NCBI GenBank assembly: GCA_036426205.1 | Contig: CM071570.1 | Coordinates: 50,266,984 to 50,330,983 of the forward strand | Length of the DNA stretch: 64,000 bases | Direction of reading: 5' to 3' | Source of the DNA: Ascaphus truei | Lineage: Eukaryota > Chordata > Amphibia > Anura > Ascaphidae | Part shown: positions 10,773 to 20,868 of the stretch, in pieces | Layout of the letters: each line of letters opens with the position of its first letter | How positions within the stretch are numbered: the first letter of the stretch is position 1 | The notes under the pieces: model-generated | What the model was told of the DNA's origin: nothing | Database searches by the model: none | Seen by the model: only the letters and a program-made list of their open reading frames with translations | Translations under genes and position numbers: made by a program

Positions 10773-11159
10773 TTTGCCTTCCCTCTCCTAGACCGGCGCC
10801 ATGGGACGTGGACGCCACTCGCGCAAACCCCGTTTCCGACCTGCAGCGATTATGCTGAATCAGGAGGACCTGATGATTACCTGTTGCCGACTTCCTGCTT
10901 GGACTACGACTACCCAGATATCTCCTATCCCGATTCTGGCTCATCCAACAATTACGCTATCCTCTCCAATCCAGAACCCGACCTGTTTGACTATGAACTG
11001 CGCACTCCGGATGAGTCTGCGTGGTCTAAGGTCGGTGATTTCATAACCCAGCCTCAACCACGTGGTCCGGCCCCAGTTTGTGGCGAGCACAACCATAACA
11101 GTGTGTTACCTAATGAAGTTCAGATGTTGTCTGGTATTACAAGGGGGGCTTATGACTGA
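10608..11159 (+). CDS. Possible gag-like or orphan reading frame
   Basis: 183 codons, open from the third tandem unit into unique sequence. The first 60 residues only reflect the repeat. From about residue 62 the composition looks more like protein, rich in Asp, Tyr, Pro and Ser (for example CLDYDYPDISYPDSGSSNNY). It could be the disordered N-terminal part of a gag-like protein behind an LTR-like region (promoter motifs near 10200). No domain is recognised and the start codon is arbitrary. A chance frame is quite possible. Confidence 0.25.
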   Translation: MCYLPGARNLLLLSLAEVAVWTPWPAALSPFAEASLNSCTEELVYQCCLAVSPPRFAFPLLDRRHGTWTPLAQTPFPTCSDYAESGGPDDYLLPTSCLDYDYPDISYPDSGSSNNYAILSNPEPDLFDYELRTPDESAWSKVGDFITQPQPRGPAPVCGEHNHNSVLPNEVQMLSGITRGAYD

Positions 11160-11413
11160 TTGGAGGCTGGCTTACAAGCCACTCCCCTGTGAAGGAGGAG
11201 GTTTCCCTCTAGAGGTTATAGTAAAGGTTCTGGGAGTTATGTGCTGCACTACCTGCTATGAGGACACAGCAGTAAGTCTCTCCTGGACAGGAGTGGGCTG
11301 AGGCCTTGCCCTGTTAGGGGGTGAGGTATGCTGAGGAGTGGTGCTCAGGGCCTCAATACCAGGGTAATGCCTTCAGGGAATGGAACCTGTAACATCTACT
11401 GTATGATGTACCC

Positions 11414-11419
11414 AATAAA
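11414..11419 (+). promoter_or_regulatory. Polyadenylation signal AATAAA
   Basis: AATAAA followed by CCCCAGTTATCCC, about 45 bp before the 3' end of LINE copy A. It is the only strong 3' signal downstream of the reading frame 10608-11159 on this strand. Confidence 0.35.
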
Positions 11420-11850
11420 CCCCAGTTATCCCATCTCTGGTGTGATGTTTGGAGTGTGAGACCGCAAGAAGAGTTGCCTATTTATTTATAAAATATTTAA
11501 CCAGGAAGTAATACATTGAGAGTTACCTCTCGTTTTCAAGTATGTCCTTGGCACAGAGTTAAGACAAATAATACATGGTTACAAATACTGTTACATAAAT
11601 GAACAGGGTATACATTATATACAAGACATTGCATGCACAGTTAAAGAAATTATATATTATGGGCGTATGAAACAGTTACAGACCAGATTAAAATGTGAGA
11701 CAGCCTTAGATTTGAAAGAACTTAAACTGGTGGTGGATGTGAGAGTCTCTGGTAGGTTGTTCCAGTTTTGGGGTGCGCAGTAAGAGAAGGAGGAATGGCC
11801 AGATACTTTGTTGAGCCTTGGGACCATGACCAGTCTTTTGGAGTCTGATC

Positions 11851-13008
11851 TCAGATGATAAGTGCTGCATGTGGTAGGGTGAGGAGCTTGTTCAGATAGC
11901 TGGGTAGCTTGCCCAGAAAGAATTTGAAGGCAAGACAGGAAAGGTGAACTTTGCGCCTAGACTCGAGTGATGAACAATCTAGTTCTTTGAGCATTTCGCA
12001 GTGATGTGTGTTGTAGTTGCATTGGAGAACAAAACAACAAATTGAATTGTAGAGGGTGCCAAGTTTGCTAAGGTGGGTTTGAGGTGGCGAGCAATATTCT
12101 ATGTCTCCATAGTCAATAATTGGCATTAGCATCTGCTGTGCGATACGCTTTCTGACCAGGAGACTTAGGGAGGATTTGTTCCTGTAAAGTACCCCTAGTT
12201 TGGCATAGGTCTTGGTTGTCAGGGTATCAATGTGCATCCCGAATGTTAAGTGGGAGTCAAACCATATGCCCAGGTATTTAAAACTAGTGACAGTGGTTAG
12301 GATGGTGTTAGCGTTGGTTCTAATCTGGAGGTCAGTCGCTGGAAGCTCTAAAAATTTAGTCTTGGTCCCAAACACCATTGTTACAGTCTTTTCAGTGTTT
12401 AAAAACAGTTTGTTTTGGGAAATCCAGTTTTCGAGTCTCAAAAAGTCAGACTGAAGTATGTGTTGAAGATCAGAGAGGCTATGGCTGTGTGCATATAGGA
12501 TTGTGTCATCTGCATACATGTGTATTGAGGCTTCCTTAGAGGCTGTGGGAAGATCATTGATGAATACTGAGAAGAGTAGGGACCCCAGAACAGAGCCTTG
12601 CAGGACACCACAAGTGATATCCTGGGGGTTGGAGTTAGAGCCTGAGATGGACACATGTTGGGATCTACCTGATAGGTAGGACTGAAACCAGTTTAAAGCA
12701 TGCTTCCCTATTCCAGAGCTCTGGAGTTTGTTAAGCAGGATAGCATGATCAACAATATCAAAAGCCTTTGCAAAATCTAGGAATACTGCATTTGTGAGTT
12801 GTCCCCGTTCCATTCCACACTGGATTTCATTGCAAACTTTTAGCAGGGTAGTTATGGTGGAGTGTTTGGGGCGAAAGCCAGATTGGAATTGGCTAGGGAA
12901 ATTTGTCTTGGTATAGTAATCGTTTAATTGGGAGTGGACACATTTTTCCATGACTTTGGATAGAATTGGGAGAAGTGAGATTGGACTGTAGTTTGAAGAT
13001 TGGGACAA
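11851..13008 (-). pseudogene. LINE reverse transcriptase domain and C-terminal part (copy A)
   Basis: 385 codons open. The enzyme copies element RNA into DNA at a nicked target site. RT motifs in order are YSPISLLPILSKV (residues 7-19), FLDFAKAFD (76-84, first catalytic Asp), GVLQGSVLG (134-142) and MYADDTIL (164-171, with the YADD catalytic pair). The family usually has GVPQGSVLGPLL; here Pro is Leu and a second Pro is Ser, while copy B keeps both prolines. This suggests copy A is inactive. The frame meets the next upstream segment only through a break near 13010-13285. The C-terminal part after the RT has the usual Leu- and Ser-rich region. Confidence 0.9.
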
Positions 13009-13285
13009 CTCTGGCAGATTTCCAGGTCTTAGGGATATGGCCTGCAGACAGGATAGAGTTGACTATTGAAGCAATTGGTTTGGCAATGGCTGGGGCACCA
13101 AGTCGTAGGAACCTAGATTGTAGTAAGTCAGGTCCACATTGGCTGCTTAGTTTTAATTTGAGGAGCGCTTGTGTAATCTCCTCTTCGGATACTGGGCCAA
13201 ATTGAAAATTGTGGGCAGTGTTGGGAGGGAGTGGGACTATGTGGGTACTCCCAGGATGAGATTCAGGTTTGTGGTTTGGGCTGTG

Positions 13286-14487
13286 TTACGCTAATAAGTT
13301 AGTGGCATACCCTACAATGTAAGCATTGAATGCATTTGCAATATCATTGGGGTTTGTCAGAGTAATATCCCCCTTAGTGATATTACTTGGTTGTTGATGG
13401 TTAGAAGGCTGGAATATATTGTTGATAACCTTCCAGAAGTTAGCTGGGTTTGATGTATTCTGGTTGAGATTGTCAGAGTAATATTGTGCTTTTGCGTGCC
13501 TTGTTTGCCTTGTACACATGTTCCGCAGGCATCTGTAGTGATTGAGATCCTTGGTATTGCCAGTTACTTTGTAGCTTTTCCACAAGGTATCCCTGAACTG
13601 GTAGAGTGCTATAAGGTCAGTTGTAACCCATGGAAGGTGGGCCCCCCGTACCCTTATTTTGCATAGTGGAGCATGGGTATCGCAGAGTTTTAAGAACTCG
13701 GATTGGAAATAGTCGAGCGCAGAATCAGGGTCGGGAATTAAATCAATTCTGTGCCATGGGCATTTGGTAAGGTCATCCAGAAACTGTTGTGGGTTAAAGT
13801 TTCTAAATGTTCTAGTGAAGAGAACTTTAGGGCTTGAATGGGGTGGTTTAATTTTCCTTACACAGTATACTATTGCGTGGTCACTGAAAATATCAGGAAG
13901 GATGCCAGAGGATTGGATTCTGCTGGGGTTTGAGGAGAGAATCCAGTCTAGCAAGGAATGGTTGTGCGAATTCAGGTTTGTCCGTGTGGGTTGGGAAATG
14001 AGTTGCGATAGGTTAAGCGATTTGATTTGTATCTGGATTTTGTGGTTTTTAGGGTCAAGCCAATTGATGTTGACATCCCCAAGAACTAGCAGCTCACTCT
14101 TCTCATTCAGAGAAGAAATGGAGCCAAGAAACTGGGTGATATCAGTCAGGGATTGTAGAGGGGCTTTAGGGGGGCTGTAGATGCCAGCAAGCAAGAAAAG
14201 GGGAGGCAGATTTTGCCAACTAGAATTTAAAAAGAGGATGGGCTTGGGTGGCAATTTAGCAGTGTGAATTGTAAGGTGTCTGCAATGTAAAATAACACCC
14301 CTCCTCCTCTCTTTGACCTATCTCTCCTAGAAATGGAGTAGCCCTGAATGGCGATATTTGCATCAGGTGTTTTAGGGGTTAGCCATGTTTCTGTAAGAAC
14401 GATGGCTTTGGGTTTATGCATAAGGCACCATGCCCTTAGTTCGTCCAGTTTGGGCAGCAGGTTCCAGATATTTATATGGGCGACAGA
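13286..14487 (-). pseudogene. LINE AP-type endonuclease, main part (copy A)
   Basis: Two overlapping frames (14227-15399 and 13286-14254) carry an endonuclease/exonuclease/phosphatase fold. The visible motifs are ETWLTPKT (Glu of the metal site), GYSISRRDRSKRGGGVLFYI, LVLGDVNINW (Asp and Asn of the active site) and SDHAIVY (terminal SDH). The domain nicks target DNA to prime reverse transcription. A frameshift lies near 14230-14255. The N-terminal 10 or so residues are cut off by the hAT-like element that starts at 14488 and resume at 15564. Confidence 0.85.
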
Positions 14488-14524
14488 CATGGGCGTCCGC
14501 AGGGAGGGGCAAGGGGGGGGCGTG

Positions 14525-14535
14525 TGTGTCTGTGG

Positions 14536-14592
<57 letters not shown>

Positions 14593-14622
14593 TGTGTAGT
14601 GTGCCTCGTGATAACTGTAGGG

Positions 14623-14668
<46 letters not shown>

Positions 14669-14860
14669 TAGTGTGTGTGTCTGGAGGCGTGTGTGTGTGT
14701 GTGTGTGATGGGATGTGTGTGTGTGTGTGTCTGGCTGTGTGTGTATGAGGCTGTGTGTGTATGTCTGTCTGAGGCGTTGTGTGTTGAGGCTTGTGTGTGT
14801 GTGTGTGTGTCTGAGGCGTGTGTGTGTGTGTGTCTGAGAGAGGGAGAGTCTGAGAGAGGG
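14525..14860. repeat. (TG)n-rich microsatellite
   Basis: Long interrupted TG runs with short TCTG and GAGGC interruptions, inside the hAT-like element. Frames rich in Cys and Val (plus) or His and Thr (minus) here are artefacts. Confidence 0.95.
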
Positions 14861-15345
14861 AGAGTCTGAGAGAGTTGAGAGAGGAGAGTCTGAGAGAGTG
14901 AGAGAGTCTGAGAGAGGGATAGTCTGAGATGAGTGGAGGAGAGTCTGAGAGAGACTGAGAGAGGGAGAGTCTGAGAGACTGAGAAGGAGAGTTGAGAGAG
15001 ATGAGCGAGAGACGGAGGAGAGGAGAGAATGAGAGGAGAGAGACTGGGGAGATACTGAGATGGGAGAGACTGAGAGGGAGAGGAGGACTGAGAGGGAGAG
15101 TCGAGAGGGGAGAGACTGAGAGGGAGATGAGTCTGAGAGGGAGAGACTGAGAGAGGGAGAGACTGTGAGGGAGAGACGAGAGAGATGCAGGAGGGAGAGA
15201 GATGAGAGGGAGAGTACTGAGAGGGGAGAGTACTGAGTATGAGAGGCAAGAGATATGAGCAGCGGAGAGACTGAGAGGGAGAGACTGAGAGGGAGAGTCT
15301 GAGAGGAGAGACTGAGAGGGAGAGTCTGAGAGGGAGAGTGTGTGT
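14826..15345. repeat. GAGAGGGAGA/CTGAGAG minisatellite
   Basis: About 500 bp of variants of GAGAGACTGAGAGGGA in tandem, in the same hAT-like element. A very similar array is at 39775-40260. Purine-rich strand asymmetry is strong. Confidence 0.9.
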
Positions 15346-15563
15346 GTTTGTGTCTGTCTGTTTGTGAATGAATACAGACACCAACCCACAGTCAGTCACC
15401 CACCCAAGTGTCAGTCACACACGAGTCAGTCAGTCACCCACCCACCCAAGTGTCAGTCACCCACCCCGTCACCCACACACCCCCACACCCACTCTCTCTC
15501 TCTGTCTAGTTAAAATTATGCCCCCCCCCTGAAAACATTTCTGCGGACGCCCATGGCGACAGA

Positions 15564-15720
15564 TAGCCCTTTTTGGAATTTAAAGGTGGAATTCTCAGGG
15601 GTATGGGACAGAGCTCAAATGGGAGGGCCTGGGTTAGGTTCAATATCACCTGCTAAAGAGAGTAATAATATGAGTAGAAATTTTGGTAGTATTTGTTTGC
15701 CGATGAGGTTCATCCTGGCT
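15564..15720 (-). pseudogene. LINE N-terminal segment with 2A-like motif (copy A)
   Basis: The minus strand reads a Leu-rich stretch (FLLILLLSLAG) and then GDIEPNPGP at 15624-15650. D(V/I)ExNPGP is the core of 2A peptides, which cause ribosome skipping between Gly and Pro. Here the frame stops two residues after the motif, so in copy A no fusion with the endonuclease is possible. Copy B keeps the motif at 61166-61192 and continues in frame to the endonuclease. The frame is open upstream to 15839, but beyond about 15720 the DNA resembles the LTR-like family. Confidence 0.8.
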
Positions 15721-15739
15721 GCACCAGGATCCTCCTGGG

Positions 15740-15868
15740 CTAGAGGCACTACGCTGACCGAAGAACCATCCCTGATAGCCTGTCCTGATGTCTCCCTATA
15801 CCAACGCAGAGATCTCAGGCCTTCTGTATGCACCAGCACCAGAATACTGGTAGCTATATTATCTCACT
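15740..15868 (+). repeat. Diverged fragment of the LTR-like family
   Basis: The order GATCTCAGGCCTTCTG ... GTAGC ... TTAGGGTGGGGGAAAAGTGCTACA follows the end of the copies at 63403-63943 and 55145-55565 (TTCAGGCCTC, GTAGC, ATAGGGTGGGGGAAACAGCGCTACA). Similarity is lower than between those two. It lies directly against the LINE 5' end. Confidence 0.5.
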
Positions 15869-16193
15869 TAGGGTGGGGGAAAAGTGCTACATACTCATAC
15901 TCTATTGGCGAGAGACAAAGGGCATTGCTTTAATGCAGAGCAGTAAAATTATTAGATTAACATCAATAATAGTAGAAATACCAGTTTTTAATAAATATTT
16001 GGAAAGTAGAGTAGAGGTGTGGGAAGAAGGTATGGAAGTAATTTTGGTGGAGGTCATTATAGTGGTGGATGGATTGTTGCCGGAGGTGATAAATCTGATC
16101 AAGTAAAATCAGTTAAAAGTTGTTCTGCTGGTACTGGTGATGATCCAGCTACAAGTAGTACTCAAAGTTATCATCATAATAGTCAAAAGCAAG
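15869..16193. repeat. Degenerate coding-like sequence, left of LTR-like insertion
   Basis: About 15890-15940 matches 9350-9400. A frame from 16019 (Gly-, Ser-rich) enters the LTR-like element. It may be continuous with the Asp-, Ser- and Thr-rich sequence at 17401-18530, of which the LTR-like element would be an interruption. The family is unknown. Confidence 0.35.
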
Positions 16194-17396
16194 TGTTGTG
16201 CACATCCCCCACCCCCTGGGATATATGGCAGCTACGGTGTGTGTGGTGCATTACCTGTGGCTCACAGGAGGCCTGAATCTCTGCTGCTGGGAGCCTGGGG
16301 TGTACCTGATCCGTCGGGTGACAGCGCCTCCACCTGCGTGGGATCCTAACTGGGTGGGATAACCCTGTGCAGGACAATATGATAAAAACACACCAGTATA
16401 ATATAACAGGTTACTTAACACATACAACAATAACAACACCACAGAACACTCAGGCCTCGAAGGGCCATAACCCCTCACCGTGCCTCCCCAACACTGTGTC
16501 CACACCCCTGTAGGGTTTACCCAATGTACTGAGTTGCCCCTTGGCACCCAATCACCCTGGTGTCCACAGAGTTAAACACCCACCCAAGTGTGTGAGCCAG
16601 TGCTGCCACACTAGCCGTGTATTGTTGGTGCACTTGATGAGGTGAGGTACACACCCGGGCACACAGATGATGCAGATGGGATCCACGGATCCAGTGACAT
16701 TACCCATGAAGCCTCCGTCTATACGTTGGGTGGTGTCCCGCGTGGATGGTGCCACCATGCAGAGTGTCCTTTAGCTGTAGTTGGTGGTCTGGTCCCAGAC
16801 CACCAGATCCCAGGATGCAGCCGCGTCCTGGCTGTGTCCCTCACTCTTATGCTACAGGGGCAGTGTCCCTATCTCATGGGCCTGTCCCTGCAGCAACCAC
16901 AAGCTGAGGGGAGTCGGGGCCTAGCTGAGGCCTAACAGGGGCTCTTTGGCCACAGATACCTGCACATACAACCTACCCTGACCTTGTCCCAGCTCTGACT
17001 GGCGTGGTTCCTAGCGCGTGCTATATATCAATATGTGGAGCAGGAGATCCTCGCAGCCCTATTGGCCTATCTGCAGCACCTGATCCTTTGCCCCTGTGCA
17101 TTATGGGGCTTGTAATCCCATAGAGTACCTCCCATGCACTGACCGTCTCGCATGCCTAGCACTGCGCATGCGCGGCATCTTGCACATGCGCTATCATGCC
17201 CAAGATGGCGGCGCCATGCAATGGGAGCTGCTGATATCTTCCAGCGACCGGGTCGCCTGCCGTAACCTCCCTGCTCCCACCGGCACTCTCTGTACGCCAC
17301 CACTACTCTCCCCACATCTCCCCACACCTCTGCTGACAGACGCAGCTGCCGCCAAAGGTAGGGGACAGGCAGGGGACCAGGGGGACCCAGGCTATA
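16194..17396 (-). mobile_element. LTR-like repeat, longest copy (about 1.2 kb)
   Basis: On this strand it starts TGTTGTGCAC. Its first 380 bp match, inverted, 55145-55565. About 16790-17010 matches, inverted, 63490-63735 (shared GTGGTCTGGGACCAG, GAGCTGGGACA, CAGCTAGGCCCCGACTCCCCT). A possible 4-bp duplication CAAG (16190-16193 and 17397-17400) flanks it. TG start, dispersal and size fit a solo LTR, but the 3' end (GGCTATA) is not the usual CA. Confidence 0.6.
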
Positions 17397-17400
17397 CAAG

Positions 17401-18530
17401 TATAAGATGAAGGACATTAATGAGACTATCAATGTATCACACTCACAACAATCTCATGGCAGAAGGCCCACTTCCCATGCCCCCCCCCACCCTCTCTGTC
17501 TTGTAGACGACAATGAAATTCCAGTTAAGAAGAGATATATAAAGGCTACTGAAAGTGACATTTCAAGTCAGCCGGCTATGTCCCTACTGCTTCCTAGTAC
17601 TCTGAAAACTAAGATGGATAATGTGTTGAGAATGTTAATAAAACTGTCAGTTGTACTGGAAAAAAGGACCACCACCACCAACAACACTACCACTGACCAC
17701 AACGCCAGCTTCTGCTGTGCCTGGGGCTGTTACTTCTGCCAGTAGAAACAACAAGACCGCCTCCACTATTAAGTCATTTTCAAAAAAGACTTATCCTTCT
17801 TGTCATAGTCCAAACAAGTTCTGACATTAATGTTACTAGACTCTTAAAAGCTGATAAAACAGTCAGATGTGGAAGAGGGAGAGTCATCAACATCATAAAT
17901 TAAATCACAGGGACTTGATGACTTTGAGGAGCAGGGGGTGGACTTCATGAATCATCTTTTCAAATATCCCTTGTCATGAATGAGGATTCTGGTGATGATG
18001 AGGATGTTGTTGATGCTGTTAAAGACTGTGATTTAAATGGCATTGGTTGTTGAATATGACAATGTTTCTGATAAAAGTTATGATACTGTGATTGTTCTTC
18101 ATGATTATGAAAATACAGATTCAATGACCAGCAAAGCAATCAATACAAGCGTTAATATTACTACTACTAATAATAATAATAACCCTGTATATTGATTATG
18201 TAATAAACAGAAGCCAGCATTATCATCAACAACATCACTTATATTGATGTTTCCTTCCTCCTCAGCATCAACAACAACACACTCTGTTAAATCATCATCA
18301 CTATTACAATTGACCATTCGTGGCTCTGGTTGTGGTGATGATGATGATCATGATGATGATGTCGACCTCCCAGGGTCAATACCACCACGATCAGACAACA
18401 CCTCCCACAAAATAGATGACCATGATTAGATTCCAAAGTTTTTTCACTAACACCAGTTATGACTCCCGTTGCCCATAGATATGAAAATAAAACAGCAAGA
18501 GCCATTGTGTGGCATTATATTAAACTCTAA
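17401..18530 (+). pseudogene. Degenerate low-complexity coding-like region
   Basis: Short open stretches (17407-17745 and others to about 18530) are rich in Ser, Thr, Asn and Asp, with GAT/GATGAT runs. The last stretch reads like the start of a folded region (HRYENKTARAIVWHYIKL) before a stop. This recalls the acidic linker upstream of a BED-finger hAT transposase, but I cannot confirm a transposase motif. It is probably the remnant of a DNA transposon gene, interrupted at 16194-17396. Confidence 0.25.
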
Positions 18531-19435
18531 AAGGATTTAGTGACATATTTGTTATGTAGAACAGTTGTGAAAAGCGGTAAGCAGGGTACCCCTCTGCTTA
18601 TAATTATAATATGATATATGTCATATATAGATCTGCCTACTATAGATTTATCATATACCTCTACTCCTGGAGGTGTCAATACAGAATTATTCTGGTAGAA
18701 TAACTTTCTTTCAGATTAAGTGGATATCTGTTTCTTCAAATTATTATACTGATATCTAATCAAGAGCATACTGATTGATTTTGTACTAGTAATATAATAT
18801 ATCAATTGTAATATATAATAATGGTTTTATCCCTAATAACGAAGTGCATTGATATGCTGTGCTTTCGGCAGTTAATGGGTCAGTCACAGTCAGACAATGT
18901 TATGTGAATACCATACAGCACAGCTAATCTATGTAGCAAACTGTCATTTGCACTGTATAGGATCATAAAAAAGGCTTTTTAACCATTGTAAAATGGCTGT
19001 TAATTAACAGCTTTAGTCACTGACTTTGTACTGCAGCACAGTGCATCATATTGAACTGGTTTAAGCAAAACTGCAGTCAATGATGGCACCAAATAGGGTT
19101 ATTCCCTAATAGGATATAGGGGTCAAAATCAGGCCTTTAAAGTCAGGGGGTGAATGTGTTGTTGTCATGTGCTCGGGGTGTATGCTGACATAGTCTGATC
19201 TCATGTGTAGTTCCATCGTGGAGGGAGATCTGTAAGTGGGGTCTGGTCCCTAGCACTTGGATGTGGACCAAGAGGTAAGGAAAATCGATTTATTGCCTCA
19301 TATGTTAGTCCTCCCCAAAGAGGACAGTGCAATCACGGCAAACAGAGCTGCAGAGGCTGAGCATCCAGTGTCTGTGTCAGCTGTATGGAATCCCACGCTC
19401 CCTCCGTCGTGTGTTTCCTGGGTCCCAGACAAAGA
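18531..19435. other. AT-rich stretch, nothing recognised
   Basis: No repeat partner or gene is supported. A 63-codon frame at 19257-19448 has no family signal. Confidence 0.4.
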
Positions 19436-19730
19436 TAGACAAAAATGAAAGAACATCCAGAGCAGCAACTGGACAGCAGAATCTAAGATAAGCAGCACTC
19501 AGGTAAGTTCAAAAAAGGGCTTTATTTGGACACACATCAATCTCCATGTACACCACCTACATGTTCCACGCCTGCAAGGCACTTTCTCAAGGAGTTTTCT
19601 CCGTGAAACATGTAAGAGGTGTATATTGCTGTTTGTCCAAATAAAGCCCTTTTTTGAACTTGCCTGAGTGCTGCTTATCTTGGATTCTGCTGTTCAGTTG
19701 CTGCTCCGGATGGCCGTTCTTTTTTGATTT
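19436..19730. mobile_element. MITE with about 90-bp terminal inverted repeats
   Basis: The left arm (GAGCAGCAACTGGACAGCAG near 19460, CAAAAAAGGGCTTTATTTGGAC near 19510) is mirrored at 19630-19715. The arms carry AATAAA facing both ways. The middle has CTCCGTGAAACATGTAAG, a variant of the GAAACATG motif seen in many frog repeats and also at about 52807 here. No clear target duplication is visible. Confidence 0.8.
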
Positions 19731-20428
19731 AAAGTCAGGGGTCTTTGATAATATTTCTTGAAACTCTAATAAAACAATGTCACTAGTATTGCTTTATTTT
19801 GCAACACTTACTTTGCAATGCTTTGTATTAGAAATATAAAAGTATTATGGTCATTATGATTTACATAGTGGTAGTAGTGTTCCCACTTCCTAGCAGTGCA
19901 ATTAACTGGATACATGCACGTGGGATAGAGTTTAATGGTGACTTTTCTTCTTGTTACTCTTCTTACTTTGCAGGTTGGGCACTTCAACCCTATACCATGG
20001 AGACCATTCACGAACTAATCCCTTTCATCATAGAAATGCTCAGCATAAAATCCCACCAGAAAGATGGTGAAAATCTATATTCTGGGCAGCGTGCTGGACT
20101 TTTTCGGGTGCATAGGACTGGTGGAGACAATGTGCAGTCCATTCACAAGGCAAGAGGACTAGGCTACTCTTCCCTTTAGTGTGCATTATCTCCCTGAAAT
20201 ATAGTGCAGGGGGAGAGAGATGGAGGGTGGGTTTGAGGGAAAATATATAGTACTTGGGACTCTAGTAAAATAAGACACTCTCAAATTCCGGCTCCAATTT
20301 CGGGGTCTGGATGGAAGTAATGCCAACTTTAGGTAAGACAGGCATAAAGAAAAATCCTGTTAAGCTATTCCAAGGCAGGGCTAACTAACCATGCTATTAA
20401 GCCTATTCTAATAAAATCAATAATGGCT
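19731..20428. other. Unassigned sequence upstream of L1 3' end
   Basis: AT-rich. ACTTGGGACTCT at about 20250 recurs near 48915 and, inverted, near 27925, so a diverged repeat fragment may be present. Nothing else is supported. Confidence 0.3.
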
Positions 20429-20868
20429 GTTTTTTTTGTTATTTTTTATAACTTTAATTTTATTGAATATTTTTGTCAATACAAGTAGTATCGCATTGTA
20501 CAAAAAAAAGAACATCCTTTGAATAACATAAGTAAAAGATACTTGCAATATCTCCCTTATACACGAACAATGTAAACATTAACATATAGCTTCCCTGGAG
20601 TAATAAGGTACAGTAGCCAATTTAAACAGGATCAAAATAGGGATGGGGGAGGGAGAGGGGTGGGAGGAGGGTGGGGGTGGGAAGCCCAGAGGAGCGAGCT
20701 CCCTTTACTACTGTGACTAGTACGATGTCTGTTCCATCTTGGTATTCATCTGTTTGGTCTACCGGGTTTGCTTGCTTGATCTCCTAGATTATATCCACTC
20801 TAAATGCGTTGTCAGTAGGTCTGCTGGGGTGAACTCCCCCGCTTTGAGTGAGAATGCATTTATGACTA

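Larger units (their letters stand above)
14488..15555. mobile_element. hAT-like non-autonomous element with microsatellite interior
   Basis: The ends are perfect 15-bp inverted repeats (CATGGGCGTCCGCAG at 14488 and its reverse complement ending at 15555). The flanks are a perfect 8-bp target duplication, GCGACAGA (14480-14487 and 15556-15563). An 8-bp duplication is the hallmark of hAT transposons. The interior has (TG)n at about 14520-14860 and a GA-rich tandem array at about 14830-15340. It has no transposase. Long reading frames across it are products of the repeats. Confidence 0.9.
11465..15720 (-). mobile_element. Rex1/CR1/L2-group LINE, copy A, nearly full length
   Basis: On the minus strand the order is: short N-terminal segment with a 2A-like motif (15624-15650), AP-type endonuclease, reverse transcriptase and a 3' end with ATTTATTTATAAAATATTT at about 11468. 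The 3' tail is shared with 37832-37906 (plus) and 44165-44685 (minus). The 5' part and RT match copy B at about 60965-63402. The coding region is broken by stops and by a hAT-like insertion (14488-15555). The motifs fit the Jockey supergroup; assignment to Rex1 rather than L2 is tentative. Confidence 0.9.

Noticed and set aside
14227..15399. 390-codon and 305-codon minus-strand frames rich in Ser, Leu, His and Thr
   Set aside because: Apart from the first about 90 residues (true endonuclease part), they read through the TG and GA arrays of the hAT-like element; such composition comes from the repeat unit.
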